This document shows, in pieces, positions 38,404 through 50,932 of a DNA stretch of 64,000 bases. Source of the DNA: Ulota crispa (taxonomy: Eukaryota; Streptophyta; Bryopsida; Orthotrichales; Orthotrichaceae); assembly GCA_963920765.1 (NCBI GenBank), contig OY987244.1, forward strand, positions 19,262,358-19,326,357, given 5' to 3'. Every line of letters starts with the position of its first letter. Positions within the stretch are counted from its first letter, which is position 1. The position numbers were made by a program, and so were the translations under genes. The notes beneath the pieces were generated by a model. That model was not told the DNA's origin, ran no database searches, and worked only from the letters and a program-made list of their open reading frames with translations.

Positions 38404-38614
38404 TGGTGTGGCCGGCTGTTTCTCAACAACGCAGGGACCCATGTCAATTTTGTGCCTGTTCACATCCAGCATTTTCCACAGATCCACAAGGACAATGTAC
38501 TTTGAAGACGTAGCATTTTTATTGAGAGACACATGTTAGCAGTAATCCTAAATGTGATTCTTACGTTTAGTTCATGTGGCTAAGAATACTATTTAAAAAA
38601 CTAAATTTGCAAAT

Positions 38615-39535
38615 TTAACCCCTATAGGACCAAGGGTGTTTTTTGAGAAAAAATCTCAGAAACTGCCAACTTTTAGTGCATTGCCCAAAATCAAAATTAA
38701 AAATCTTTTTTCAACTGTACAAAAGTGTGCAAAACAGATAAAATAATATGTGCAAAAAAAATCAGCCCACTTGACCACATGGATTGTAAGATTATAATGT
38801 TTGAAGTGAGAGAAACTACTAGTTTTTATCCTTGCAAAACAAGGTCAACAAACTTTGACCCTTCCTAGAGTAAAATTTTTGCTCTACATAAATTTGAGCT
38901 TTTTGACCATTCACAAGTATATGATGTTAGGTTCACTCAAAAAAATTTCAAATTGCAAAAAAACAATCTAAGAGGTTAAACGAATTGGCAATACATTAGT
39001 CATTATTTCATGATTTCTATGCAATGAGGAAGTCTTTTATTTGAAATCTGAATGGTGAAAATTTAGAGACAAACATTTGAAACATATAAAAAAAAGTTTC
39101 AAGAGCTTTGGATTTATAAATTGAAAGATAACAAGACATGAAGTTAGAGGATTTTTTTTTCTTGAAACTGCCCAAACAGAGTTAACAAAGTTTGACTCCC
39201 TTCAAAATGTAATGTGAGAGCTCTTATTTTTTTGACAATTGTACACCATGTTTTTTTAGTAACATATTTGCCAAATTTCAAAAGTTGATGAGAGTTTTAG
39301 CATAAGATTCTCCAAAAATGCCCAAACTGCCCATATTGCTCAATTTCTTTTGGGCAACATAACTTTTGAACCGGGCATCCAATTGGGAAAAAAATTACAT
39401 TTCCACTTGGGGAATACTTATCTCCACCTTGTATAACAATTTTGAGAAAATTGAATAAAAATTAACTCCATATGACCCTAGCTACCCGAGTTCTCAAGTG
39501 GCTGTTGAACGGGCACTTGGTCTTTTGGGAGTTAA
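38615..39535. mobile_element. piggyBac-type MITE (TTAA) 4
   Basis: TTAA-CCCCTATAGGACCAAG on the left; CTTGGTCTTTTGGGAG-TTAA on the right. The ends pair with about four mismatches in sixteen. Both target copies are intact. About 920 bp with only chance frames. Confidence 0.82.
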
Positions 39536-39685
39536 CATTGTGTAGTTCACATGTTTTTTAACTATACACATTACAAATGTTTGGTAGAAGTCCTTTGAAA
39601 TTTAGCCAGTTTAAAGATTGCTACTTGTAAGTGGATGCTCATTTGTGAGCAGTCACGTTTGCAATGCAACAAGGCTATGGTGATT

Positions 39686-40823
39686 TAAGGTAGCAACATC
39701 CATAAGCTTGAAACCATGGACTAAGGAATAGGAAAATCAATTGATGAACTTTGAAAAATACATTGTTAAGTAAGCAAGAGGAAACCAAAATTACTGGCAT
39801 CAATTTAAAAGTTCCAGTTGTAAGCGTTTGTTCACAAAGATTTTTCAAGTCCAAAATCACTAAAAATAGAGTCTTGGACACAAAGTGACAATCTTTTTTT
39901 TTAAATTCTCTCATGCAATCAATAATTAATCAAATCTAGAACTAATTACATATTTGAAAAGCTTAGAAAATGGGGCAAATTTTAGTAAAGTTTGACATAA
40001 ATCTAATAAGGAGAAGTGTTACAAAAAAAACATTTCAAAAAAAACATCAAGTCATGGTTTATATGCTAATAAAATCACTATAGGTTTGTCAACCATGTAT
40101 CAACAGCATATTTTCTATCTATTCTCCATGTACAACAGGCTTGCAGTTTATGAGATAATTTCAAATTCTAAAAGGTGGTTAAAAACCACAAAGAGGTCAA
40201 TTATGTTGATAAAAGTTGATATATATGGCATACTCATTTGTGCAAAATTGCATTTGACATGGATAAACAGCATTGATTAGGAATACTCTACTCTTCAAAT
40301 TCTAATATGTTTTAACCTCCTTAGCAGGCTTTTCAAATATGTAATCACTTTTAGATTTGATGAAAAAATGAGTGTGTGGGAGGGGTTTCAGTGAGGACTA
40401 CTCATTTATGTCCAAGACTTTGTATAGTTGTGTGTAGGGGATGCTCAAAAAGACTCTTATTGAAGCCTAGAATGTGCTCATACTCTTGAAAAACTAGTTT
40501 AAACATTTGCTTAAATGTAAGATGAAGCACCCATACCTGTCTTGAAAGATGAAAAAATACCGTACTTGGGGTATTTGAATGGTGTGTTCACCTACTTTGT
40601 TTATTTCCTCATGGTATTGCAAAACTATTTAAAGCCATCCTCTTAACCTATTTTCAAACCCATTGGCATTCAAATGCGTTGCACTTGTCACCCAAAATCA
40701 TTACTATGTCATCTATAACAATTTTTTTGTATCTGTCAATCATGGGACCAAAAAATACAAATATGAGTACAAATGTAGGTCACGCCCATGGGGATAGTCA
40801 TAGTTAAGGGTGTTGCTACCTTA
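39686..40823. mobile_element. AGGTAG-family element (AACATCC subtype), long copy
   Basis: TA-AGGTAGCAACATCCATAAG on the left; GGGTGTTGCTACCT-TA on the right. The segment near 39780-39860 is the inverse of 44880-44960, so it is a longer relative of the 44632 element. About 1.14 kb and non-coding. Confidence 0.8.
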
Positions 40824-41022
40824 GAGTGCTTTGCTCATACATGCAGTGTGAGACTTGTAAATTTGTAACATGCCTGTCCAACTACACTGATAATTGTATT
40901 TTGTGTTATGGTACCAGTAGTGTTACCTGCACTTTAACTTCACTCACTCTAAATTTCAACTAGTTTGCATTTAGAGTTGCCTTCTTTTATGCACATCACT
41001 CTTTGTTGCCCTCCTCTGAACT
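40824..41022. other. Short spacer
   Basis: Unassigned AT-rich DNA between a TIR element and the GGGAACTTT array. Nothing is recognised in it. Confidence 0.3.
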
Positions 41023-41236
41023 ATGGGAATTTTGGGAACGTCATGTGGGAACTTTGGGAACATCATGTGGGAACTTTGGGAATCATTGGAAACCTTGGGA
41101 ACATTGTTGAGAACTTTGGGAATGTCACATGGGAACTTTGGAAACCTCATTGGGAATGTGGGAACGTCATATGGGAACTTTGAGAACTTCTTTGGGAACA
41201 TTGGGAACGTTGGGAATGTTGGGAACTTTGGGAACA
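41023..41236. repeat. Degenerate GGGAACTTT tandem array
   Basis: The core GGGAACTTT alternates with GGGAACATCATGT, GGGAACGTCATGT and similar variants over about 210 bases. All three-base-periodic readings stay open on both strands (GNFGN on +, FPKFP on -), which explains the open frames here. There is no sign that they are translated. Confidence 0.85.
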
Positions 41237-42429
41237 TCTGATTATAACATTAAATTAAAAAATTAACTTTTTCTTTAACAAAAAAAGTTATGACATTTTT
41301 TAAGAAATTATCACAATTTTTGGATTTTTGGATTTTTTGGATTATTTTTATAATTTTCCATTAATGAACACTGACAATGATTTTAATTTAATGAACAAAC
41401 TCAATTTGGCCCAAGCTTGTAGTTTGTGCCAAATAGTTATTTAGATATAAACTCATGAATTTAATTTATATTTTTTTGTTATAATTAAAATGAACTAGTT
41501 TCTAACACTAAATGTAAACTTGTAAAAAAAGTTACTCCCAAAAATTACAATAGTTGATAAATAGTGTATAAGTTGACATTTAGTGTTGATAACATTAAGG
41601 GAATTGTTGACATTTAGTGTTGGGATTTGTAACTAGAGTTGCCAACACTAAGTACCATTATTAGTGTACTGGTATTACATTCACACAAATTACACTGTCG
41701 ATTTCTGACTTCTGATTGAATTTTCTCAATCTAGAGTCTAAACTCCTTTCTGACGCTTTCGAAATCTTCACTAAGTTATCAATATAACTCTATTTGGCTT
41801 GGTTGTGGTTTCAAAGAAGATTGTATGTGTAATTTGCAAGGGCACAATAACAAAGATGAGTTTTCTTTTTCCTTTTTCCTTTTTTCACTTCGTGATGGAC
41901 TGCTTTGCAATATCGGAGGGTGTTGCTTGCTTTGGTGGCAGATGTGATGGCAGAGCAGAAGGCGTTCTTGCAGGAAGTCAGTCAGGATCACATGAAAGTT
42001 GACCAACTCTGGCCGTCAGGCTCAGGCCAGTCTGCTCTGTCATTTAAATGCTCCATCATTTCCCTTGTGAAGCCAGTAGCATTCAGGAATCCCAAAACGT
42101 TATCTCATAATGGGCTCAAGTGCCTAAAAACCTCGCCTTTGCAATAAATTTTCAATTCCTATTCTGTGCTAACTTAGTAGCCACACCAAGAAAATGTTAA
42201 AGTTTGCCACACTACAGTAGTGAATACTGGTAACAAGATCTGCAACTTTGGTATTAATTTCACCATTTCTAACAAGCAAAGATGTATTGTTACATGTTAG
42301 CTAAGGTTATGCAATCAAGTACTTTTATAAATGGGTCCTACAATCAGTTGTAAGAAGGGGGAAGTGTGGTGTTCACACTAGTGTTCTTTGGGAGTTACCG
42401 AACCTACATGGAGAGTGCGGAGGCACGGT
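41237..42429. other. AT-rich intergenic DNA
   Basis: Contains a small imperfect inverted pair, CTAACACTAAATG near 41504 and CATTTAGTGTTGGG near 41609, perhaps ends of a decayed MITE. No gene is recognised; the open frames at 41779-42147 show no family motif. Confidence 0.3.
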
Positions 42430-43057
42430 TTAACCGCTAGATGTCTGAGTCACCCAATTTGCGTGTCCACTATACTTTGAAATTCAATGATCCTAATTAA
42501 GTTCCTATTTTTAGTAGTTTATATTTTTAAATTATTCTTTTGAAGTTTAGTTTTAGCATCAAAATTTTGATTTTGAAAATAATTAATTATTATTTTTTAT
42601 TCAAGATTTTGTGCTAAGGTATTGGATTTTTGCAATATTGAGAACTCTTTGAAATGAGCCTCACAAATATTAAATTTTGGAGAAAATTTTACTTTAGAAA
42701 TTCATTTTAAAAATTTGTAGAAGAGATTTTGAAAAGCCGCAAAGTGATTGGAGTTATGTATGTCGTGTTCTTTAACCTTGTATTTTTTTTGGTGACCAAT
42801 TATTTAGATTCAACATGTGAAAAGAAGTTTGAAAGACTTTGAGTCATTTTTGTAGTTCTATCAAGTATTATGATCTTTCACTCCATAAGTAATATTGTTG
42901 TATTTTATTTTCCTATATAATTTTTAACATATCTAGTTTATACTTACAAGGTTACAATTTTAAAAAATGGATACAACTTATGAGAATGTTGACTTTTTGT
43001 TCAATTTAGATCAAATTCCTAGAAGCTTAAAAAAGGCCTCAAGCATTTAAGGGTTAG
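42430..43057. mobile_element. piggyBac-type MITE, sub-family A, copy 1
   Basis: TTAA-CCGCTAGATGTCTGAG on the left; CTCAAGCATTTAAGGG-TTAG on the right, a worn inverse pair. The interior (AATTATTCTTTTGAAGTTTAG and the AACATATCTAGTTTATA region) matches 43438-43989 directly and 46012-46646 and 59896-60500 inverted. About 630 bp. Confidence 0.7.
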
Positions 43058-43437
43058 GAATGGTTGTAAATGAATGGCATCAAAATATATTGCAAAGATT
43101 TCAAAAAAAATGACGAGCAACTTTTACATATTAATCACAAATCTATTTATCTTGAATAATCAAGAAGAAATTATTGGTGTTACTTATGCAAGGGTTAGGT
43201 GGTCATTGGTTTAAGAGCATTGCTCCTATTAGTGAGTCCAAAATGAGTTTGTCCTCACATCAACAAAGGAGAGCAACACAACCAAAACTAAAGGGATTTG
43301 CTGCCAATTCTGAAATGAATGTGTGTGCATGGATTTCGGTTGAAGCTGCTTTGTATAAAGCAAAACTTGCTTCTAGTGCAATTGCGCATCTCGCTTTGTT
43401 TTAAGAACTTGATTGATTTGGGTTGAAGCTGCTCTAT

Positions 43438-43989
43438 TTAACCCCTAATTGCCTGGCACCAAATTTTGGTGTCTCCAATACTCTAAAGTTTAATAAACCT
43501 ACCTTAGTTACAATTTTTAGTAGTTTACATTTTTGATTTATTCTTTGTGAAGTTTAATTTTAGGATCAACAATTTGATTTTGAAAATGATTAATAATGAG
43601 TTTTTTATTCAAGTTTTTTTGCAAGAGTTTTGACTTTCTCTAGTGTTGAGAGTTCTTGGAAGTGAGCCTCAAATACACTAGATCTTGGAGAAAAATTTAC
43701 ACAAAAAATTCATTTGAAAAATTGTAGAAAAGATTTTGAAAAGCTATAAAGTGATTTGGGCTACGTATGTTATTTTCTTTAACCTTATATTTTTTGATGG
43801 TCATTTTTAAAAATCCAGCATGCAAAAAGAGGATTCAAAGGTTTCAAGTCATTTTTGTAGTTTTAACACCCTCATGATCAAACATTATAATCTTTCAATC
43901 CATTAGTGATATTGTTGTGTTTTCTTTTCCTGCGTGATCTCTAACATATCTGGTTTGAATTTGTACAGTTACAGGCATGTAGGGGATAA
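43438..43989. mobile_element. piggyBac-type MITE, sub-family A, copy 2
   Basis: TTAA-CCCCTAATTGCCTGGCA on the left; AGGCATGTAGGGG-ATAA on the right. The terminal pairs agree at about 11 of 13 bases. The body is a direct relative of copy 1 (TTTAATTTTAGGATCAACA, AGTGAGCCTCAAATACACTA). About 550 bp, non-coding. Confidence 0.78.
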
Positions 43990-44102
43990 ACCAAGGCTCG
44001 TTCCTTAAAAATTAGATGACACCCTTTGCATTCTTGTTGCCTAAAACCTTTTACATTTGAGTACCATGACATCCTTTGCATTTGGGTTGTGTGAAACTGG
44101 TA

Positions 44103-44478
44103 TTAACCCCTAACTGTCCAAGAGGACAAAAATTGTCCTTTCAATGCCAAAAATGCACCCCAAGGGTGGAAAATGATTTTTTTTTCAATTTTTTTTCTTG
44201 AAAGTAGTTAGAGAGATGTGCTACATCATTGAATGCCAAAAATAGCTGCTTTTAATGCCTCCATGTTTTTTTAAACACCAATTTGTAAAGAGATGTACAA
44301 GGTCCCTCTTGCCCTTTTTGTGAGGGCAGGATACACTATTGACTTTTCCTTCTTTTGAGGAGAAAATTATCTCTCTTGGACACATGTCACAGGCTATTCA
44401 CTGCCCATGAACAGTGCACTCTCCTCGATCTGAGCCTTGGGTTGGCCACGGGTTCACGGTGAGTCCTTTAAGGGTTAA
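44103..44478. mobile_element. piggyBac-type MITE (TTAA) 5
   Basis: TTAA-CCCCTAACTGTCC on the left; GTCCTTTAAGGG-TTAA on the right. TTAA is intact on both sides and the ends pair loosely. 376 bp, non-coding. Confidence 0.7.
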
Positions 44479-44631
44479 GGTGTAACGTCCTTCACCTTTG
44501 CATAGATAATCAATAATGCAGCTTGTGGTCTTGCAGTTGGTAGGTACAAAATTGTGAGACTATTTTTGTGAAATTTGAACACAATAATTTACATTTGACA
44601 TGAATTTTACATGTTAGTCCCATTTTGGACT

Positions 44632-45051
44632 TAAGGTAGCAGCATCCATAAGCGTTGCGTCCCCATGCCTGTCACTTGACAATGGCAGGGCTAATCAATA
44701 AAAAAACAAATGGTTGTGGGTGACTGAGTGATGGTTATGGGTGATGAAATGATGGTTATGGGTGATGAAATGATGGTTGTGGGTGACTAGCATGAGGTTT
44801 TGAGTACCCATCTCACTATTTAAGAACCAACAAGCCTTGTTTTTAGCATCTCTTACACATAGTTCCTACAATTTCAGTGATTTTGGACTTCAAAATTTTT
44901 TTGTGAACAAATACTTGCAGTTGGAACTTTGAAATTGATGCCAATATTTTTGATTTCCATTTCCTAACATGCAATATTTTATTCAAAATTAGACAATTGT
45001 TTTACCTACTCCAAAACCCTTATTTCCATGCTTATGGGTGCGCCTACCTTA
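44632..45051. mobile_element. AGGTAG-family element (AGCATCC subtype)
   Basis: TA-AGGTAGCAGCATCCATAAG on the left; CTTATGGGTGCGCCTACCT-TA on the right. About 16 of 20 terminal bases pair. It contains a small 21-bp tandem array. The right half is an inverted relative of the start of 39686-40823. Confidence 0.82.
44711..44790. repeat. 21-bp tandem array inside the TIR element
   Basis: The unit TGGTTATGGGTGATGAAATGA occurs twice exactly (44732-44773). It is flanked by a diverged unit on each side carrying GTGACT in place of GTGATG. About four units in all. Confidence 0.9.
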
Positions 45052-46011
45052 TACATGAGTTTCATCTTGTGTTGCATATCAAAACAGTGACAACAAATAT
45101 AATATAAACGATTGCTACTTTGATTGCTTTTATGAACCTTGCATTTGTATGTTGCATGTGTATAGTGCTTATGATGAAAATGATTTTGTGTTTTTTTAAT
45201 AGGCAATTACTACAAAGAACCTATTAGACATGCAAATGTATGGAGCTCCAATCCAGCCTTCAATAATCAAGGAAATCTAATTAGTGAGAACCAATATAAA
45301 CATGTTAATTCAATTTGGATGATTTTGGAGGAACCATGCACATTGTGTGTAATCATTTATCGTAAAATAGAGATTTCTTTGAGAACAAAACATCAAAGAG
45401 TGAATAACTTGACGTTTGTATTGAAATTATAAATATGAATCCGAAACACAAATCTAAGAGTGACTTGATTTTTTTTTATAAATCAACTTTGTTTACCATA
45501 CATGTTAAACAAGAAATGAGAATTTTCTCAACTTTGCAAAGATTGGATATGTATAATTGGAAGAAGGTGGTGTTTTATGATGAAATAATGATAAACTGAA
45601 ATCTCTTGAAATTTTACAGAATTTTATATACATCACATGCAATCATACAAATAGTAAAACATGGTAAATGTTTATTAATTTTTTGTGGTTTTGAAAACAA
45701 GAGGCAATAGATGTAAAGTACGATTTGATAAGTGATGTTTTTGCACTCATTTTGATAGATTTTGAGCAATGTTTTGCATTAACTTTGATACAACCTACAT
45801 AATGTTAAAAATATCGAGTGAAAGTTAATTTTATCACACAAGGAATGAAACTTGCTAAAACATCATAGTAAATGTTTTTTTTGTTTTGTTAACTACTGAG
45901 ACATGTTTCAATATTATAGACGTCCTTTCCTTATACATGTACTAAATATTCTTTGGATATATTTTATTTTATATGAAATGATGTATAGTTATATTGAGTT
46001 TCCATTTTTTT
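45052..46011. other. AT-rich intergenic DNA
   Basis: No gene and no paired repeat end is recognised. Only short chance open frames occur. Confidence 0.3.
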
Positions 46012-46646
46012 AAATCACTAAATGCTTGAAGGTCTTTTTTGAGTTTCTAGGAATTTGCTCTAAACTAAACAAAAAGCCAACATTTTGATAAGTTGTATCA
46101 AAATTTTTAAAAGTTGTAAGCATACAAATTCAAACTAGATGTGTTAAACAAGAAAAGAAAACACAACAATATCACTCCTATGGATTGAAAGATTATAATT
46201 TTTGATCAAGGGCGTTAAAACTCCAAAAATGATTTGAAGTCTTCCAATCCTCTTTTCACATGTCAAATCTAAAACGTTGGTCATCAAAAAATATGAGGTT
46301 AACAGACATAACATACATAACTCCAATCCATTTACGGCTTTTCAAAATCTCTTTTACATTTTTTAAAAATGAATTTCTAATGAGAAATTTTCTCTAAGAT
46401 CTAGTGTATTTGAGGCTCATTTTCATGAACTCTCAATACTAAAAAAAGTCAAGATTGCAATGAACACCCTTGCACAAAACCTTGAATAAAAAAAGCACAA
46501 TCAATAATTTTCAAATTCCGGTTTTTGATGCTAAAACTAGACTTCAAAAAGAATAATTCTAAAAAGCAACATACTAAAATTAGCATATTAGTTGGGTTTT
46601 ATTGAACTGAAAAATATTGTTGGCACCTGGGCATTTAGGGGAAGAA
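46012..46646. mobile_element. piggyBac-type MITE, sub-family A, worn inverted copy
   Basis: Ends CACTAAATGCTTGAAGG on the left and CTGGGCATTTAGGGG on the right. The flanking TTAA sites are lost. The body is the inverse of 42430-43057 and runs parallel to 59896-60500 (AAGTTGTATCAAAATTTTTA, CTCTTTTCACATGTCAAATC). About 635 bp. Confidence 0.68.
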
Positions 46647-47194
46647 ATCATGTATGAAGTAAGTGATTTTGAACCAAACTACTCTTGAATGCTTACAATA
46701 AATCTCACTAATTGCTTAAAACTTTTTATATTTTAATTTGGCAATTTTAGCTCTTCATCACCACCATTTTCATTGAAAGTTCAGTGTTCTCAAAGTGCTA
46801 GTGGTGAATTTTTTAGCAAAGACTAATAATTTATTGCAAGCCAAATTGTAGGGTTTAATGGCTATATATGTTGTTATTGAACTTGTTGCTAAAAATATTT
46901 TATAGGTTTTTGTAGCATTGCATGTAATCTAAAATACAAGACATGATATATTGTCTACAAATGCACTAGATTCTGCTGCTAAAGTTAATTTCCTCGGTAA
47001 AGAACAATTAATTTCATATGATAGCCTAACTATACGAACATTACAACAATCAATGCATTTTAGGATATTTGGGCTTTTCAGAGAATAAAAGACAACTGCT
47101 AACCATGTTACAAATTTCAATTTTCTTTTGTTTGATACGATTGATGCTTGGTTTCATATGATTCCAAAAAGTTTTGCAACAAGTACATGGTTCT
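46647..47194. other. AT-rich intergenic DNA
   Basis: Unassigned spacer between two TTAA-type elements. Nothing recognised. Confidence 0.3.
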
Positions 47195-48145
47195 TGAACC
47201 CCTAAAGACCCAAGCCCTATTTTCTGTGAAAATCACTGAAACTGTCTTTTTTGGGAATGAGTAGAAAGGTAGGCAAAAGAGTTTTTTTTGGAAATTCAAC
47301 CACAAGATCCTATCTTAGACTATGGGAGGTATTTATGTGAAAAAAATCAACTCATTCTAGATGTAGAGGAATGAGATATTGACATTTGAAGTGAGAAAAA
47401 TAGTTATTTTCCCATCTACTCAAAAATTTCAAAAGCCTTTCACCGCTCCCATATCAAAAAAATTGCTATATGCAAAGTTGAGGTTTAATTTTCCCATGTA
47501 CAAGACCAAGTTAGGTAAGTGTGAGAGATTCTCAAATGAATTGGAGGTGTGAATCATACTTTGTAAAATCTTGCAATGCCATAAGGTCATGAAAATTGCA
47601 TACACACTAGGCAAAATTGGAGGATATATGTAAAATTCAAAAATTTGAATTATTGTGATCCAAATGGTAAAAACCAAGGAATCTTTTTCAACTGCAACTT
47701 GGAAAAAAAAGAGTCAAAAAACAAATACACAAATTGCTTAAAAAAGTATAGCACCAAATTTTACAAGGGGCAAAAGGAATGGAGGTTTGGGAGTCCCATA
47801 CCTACCCGCAAACTAAAACTTCTCATAACTTTCATCTCATCAATCAAAATTGAATGATTCAAATCTTTCTACATAAGTGTAAATCTAAAAAACCAATTTC
47901 AAAGTTTTGTTTCAAAAAAATGCAATTTGTTTTTTTGAGCTACTTGATTCTCCTTCATTTATTCAAAAGTTCATGCATAAATTCTTCAATAAATGTTGGA
48001 ATGAAGAAAAAAATTAGATGCCCACGCATATTTTTGAATTCCCCATCTTCCATAAAAGTTTCAAAATATCACACAAGGTAGTTTAGCTATAAGTACATAC
48101 CCTAAATCCTAACCCCGAGGGACCACTTGAGCCTTTAGGGGTTAA
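47195..48145. mobile_element. piggyBac-type MITE, sub-family B, full-length copy
   Basis: TGAA-CCCCTAAAGACCCAAGCC on the left; TGAGCCTTTAGGGG-TTAA on the right, with one change in the left target site. The left 600 bases match 59305-59899 inverted at very high identity. The right 350 bases match 54261-54614 directly. About 950 bp, non-coding. It is the uninterrupted reference for the split copies elsewhere in the window. Confidence 0.85.
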
Positions 48146-48320
48146 TATCACAGCCTAACTCTTTAACATCACAACTTAACTCTTTAATATCAGAGCCTAA
48201 CCTCTTCAATATCATATTGTAACCTCTTTAATATCACATCTCCACTTGGTGTGATATTGTTGATACATTCATAATGACCTTTGTAACATCACATCTTGAC
48301 CTACGTAATATCATATCTCC
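48146..48320. repeat. Degenerate ~22-bp tandem array (TTTAATATCACA)
   Basis: Units of the form CTTTAATATCACA-CCTAA-CT repeat about seven or eight times with many changes (ATCACAGCCTAACTC, ATCACAACTTAACTC, ATCAGAGCCTAACCTC and so on). It begins at the right edge of a TTAA element. Confidence 0.75.
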
Positions 48321-49523
48321 TCTCTTTTCGACATTGTCACATATACACAATTTGAATACTTACTGAAACTTTTATCATGTAGTTTGTGAAGCTTTGCAAG
48401 GGTGATAACTTTGTAGATTGTGGTGCTTGGTAATTCTTGCCCTTGATGTAGATTTTCACATAGAGAGAAATGCAGTTGTGTATTTCTTCTCTCTCAAGTA
48501 GTCCTTCTTGTATCCAAAGTAACTCATCCACAAAGCCAAACAATGTGGGATAAACCCCACTCTTCCTTAGAAGTTGTTCTATGAATAGAGCTGGCGGAGT
48601 GTACTCTGCAAGATGTTGGAGCCTGACAAGGAATGGGGTTGTGAGCCTTGTGGCCAGGCAGACATGGCCCACGCCCTGCCCAAGGCGCCACGTCAAGTGG
48701 GGCCCACTTTCTTGGGCAACATTTAATTTCTTGCGTAGAACAAGGTTGCACAGCAAGGTTTTTTTTTTTGGGCAATTAAAGGTCCAATTGCCTCAAAGAA
48801 AAGATGAGCTTCAAGCCTATAGAAAAAAATGGGGATAAAAACTCAAAAATGCTAGATTGCAATAATGAAAGTTGCATTGGAGCCTAGGCTTTAATAAAAT
48901 TCTTACCAACTTGAAAATTGATGCCATCATTTAAAAATCATTTGAGGTATGGTATTGCCCAATCCAATTCTATGCAATAATTAAGTAATGCCAATGACTA
49001 TTTGGATATTTAATAAATAGAAGCCAATGAACAATTTTTGTCTACAAGAAAAATACCATGATGCTGTAAAAATCTATGCATAGAAGCCTCCTTCAACTCC
49101 AATTAAAAATAGGGATGGAATCCGCAAGCTACAAACCATTTTCAGAAAATGCCACACATCCATTGGTCACAAAACAAATATAAAAACCCTTGCACTGGGT
49201 GCTTGCAGGGGCAAAATGTTGTGAAACAAAGTTTGGAATCATGTTTCTCATTGTGATAATATCCTAGCTAGTGACCATAGATGAGGTTTTCACAATTATC
49301 TCACTGCTAAAGGTGCTAACAACTCAGATCTAAAACTACCAAAATGCACATTTCTTGTAGCTAAAAGAAAGATCTGAATAATGCTATGCTAAGTTAGCCC
49401 AGTTGGAAACACTGGGTCAAAGCGTCTCCTACCACTGGCTACATGTCCAGGTCTAACTTTTTTTAGATGAAAAGCAATTAATTTTAGAGATATTGGTCTC
49501 TACATTTATCTTCTCTTTTTAAA
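48321..49523. other. Intergenic DNA with a GC-rich patch
   Basis: Bases about 48580-48760 are richer in G and C than the surroundings, with overlapping open frames on both strands but no motif I know. The rest is AT-rich. No terminal repeats were found. Confidence 0.3.
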
Positions 49524-49952
49524 TAAGGGCATCTCCAATCCAGCCGCGATTCTAGCCATAGGAAGTGTATCAGCCAGTGTATGACTTGGAGTCAGATACA
49601 CAGCGAGCAAGGCTATTTCCCGAGTACAGTAGCCCCAATGCAAATTAGATCTAACACACACTAAACATTAGTTTTTAATAATTTACGTCTTTTTCAAGTG
49701 CTTATGTGTGGTTGATTCATGTTAGAAGTATCTAAAATTCCTTGAAATTGCGTCAGAGTCAAAGCTAGAGTGGTATTCATAACTCTCCAAATAGTGAAAA
49801 TTTGCAAGGGAGGGGCTCTTATGTGGGGAGCCCTAAAAAATGCAATATGGTTTAAGTACTGCATTGGAGCCCATGTTTTTGCTCAAGTCTGGTTGAAAGC
49901 ACTACACAAGCTTTTGCCTGCCTCTCTTACGGCTGCATTGGGGATGCCCTAA
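49524..49952. mobile_element. PIF/Harbinger MITE, copy 2 (inverted)
   Basis: TAA-GGGCATCTCCAATCCAGCC on the left; GGCTGCATTGGGGATGCCC-TAA on the right. TAA is duplicated and the ends pair well. It is the reverse complement of 35604-36028 over nearly its whole length. 429 bp, non-coding. Confidence 0.9.
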
Positions 49953-50378
49953 GCCATATTTGAAAAGGGCCACTAAACCCTCTACAAGCTATAGTTAATA
50001 GTGATCATAACTTATTTTATTACTTTTGGAAGTTCTTTGACTTGTGATTGGTTGGCACTATACTTCATGAGTTACACTGTTGGGTATACAAGTGGTCATT
50101 CCCTCTAAAATAAATAGAGAGGAATTAGAGGGACCTGCACAATTGAAGGGTTGTAGGAGATGCTCTCACTGACCACAACACACAAGCTGACAGAGACTTG
50201 TGGACAAATGGCATTGGGTGAGGGGTGCCATTATTCATCCAACAACACACTGAGACTCAGACTGCTCGAGTGTACCAACCCCTGCATTTGTACCCCAGCA
50301 TTTGTACTCCAGCATGTGCTGGGTCCTACGATATAACTACACCGTAAGTCGCGGGCTATTGCAGTCTGGTTTATATTA
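49953..50378. other. Intergenic DNA with an orphan MITE end
   Basis: A lone GTTGTAGGAGATGCTCTCA near 50150 looks like the right end of a GAGCATCTCC-type Harbinger element (compare 162), but I could not find its left partner. Nothing else is recognised. Confidence 0.35.
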
Positions 50379-50700
50379 GGGAAAATTTCATGGATACCCC
50401 TGAAGTTTGCAATAATTTCCCAGATACCCCTGCTTTTTCAGAAATATCACATAAACCCTTGGACCAAAATTTTAGGCGTTTGTTTTGTTGTGCATGCCAC
50501 TTCCCTTCTTCCTTTGTGCGCATGCACAATTAAAAAATAAAGAATTGTGTGCACAAAGGAAGAAGAAATTGACATGCACAACAAAACAAACGTCTAAATT
50601 TTTTGACCCAAGGGTATTTGCAATATTTCTGAAAAAGCAGGAGTATCTATGAAATCTATGAAAATATGGCAAACTTCAGGGGTATCATTGAAATTTTACC
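50379..50700. mobile_element. Foldback MITE, copy 2
   Basis: GGGAAAATTTCATGGATACC on the left pairs with GGGTATCATTGAAATTTTACC on the right. The pairing continues inward (CCCCTGCTTTTTCAGAAATAT with ATTTCTGAAAAAGCAGGAGT; TTCCTTTGTGCGCATGCACA with the inverse GTGTGCACAAAGGAAG). Almost the whole 320 bp forms one hairpin. It is related to 7538-7890. Confidence 0.82.
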
Positions 50701-50932
50701 GTCACATTAACATGCATTAACATAACCAGCTACTGTACTTTGTCTTTAGCAAACTCTTACCAGAATGTTACCTCATTTCGAAAATTTGTCATACACTAAG
50801 AAAATCAGGTGGAAAATTTAAGATGAAATTGCCAATTCATCTCAAAAATCATCGATATTGCACGGGCGGTTCTAACAATAGTTTTTTTTTATGAATGAAC
50901 TCGCACACTCCTATGATTCCACCCTCTCTTTC

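Noticed and set aside
40965-41241. GNFGN and FPKFP repeat proteins
   Set aside because: They are translations of the GGGAACTTT array, open on both strands; no gene signals.
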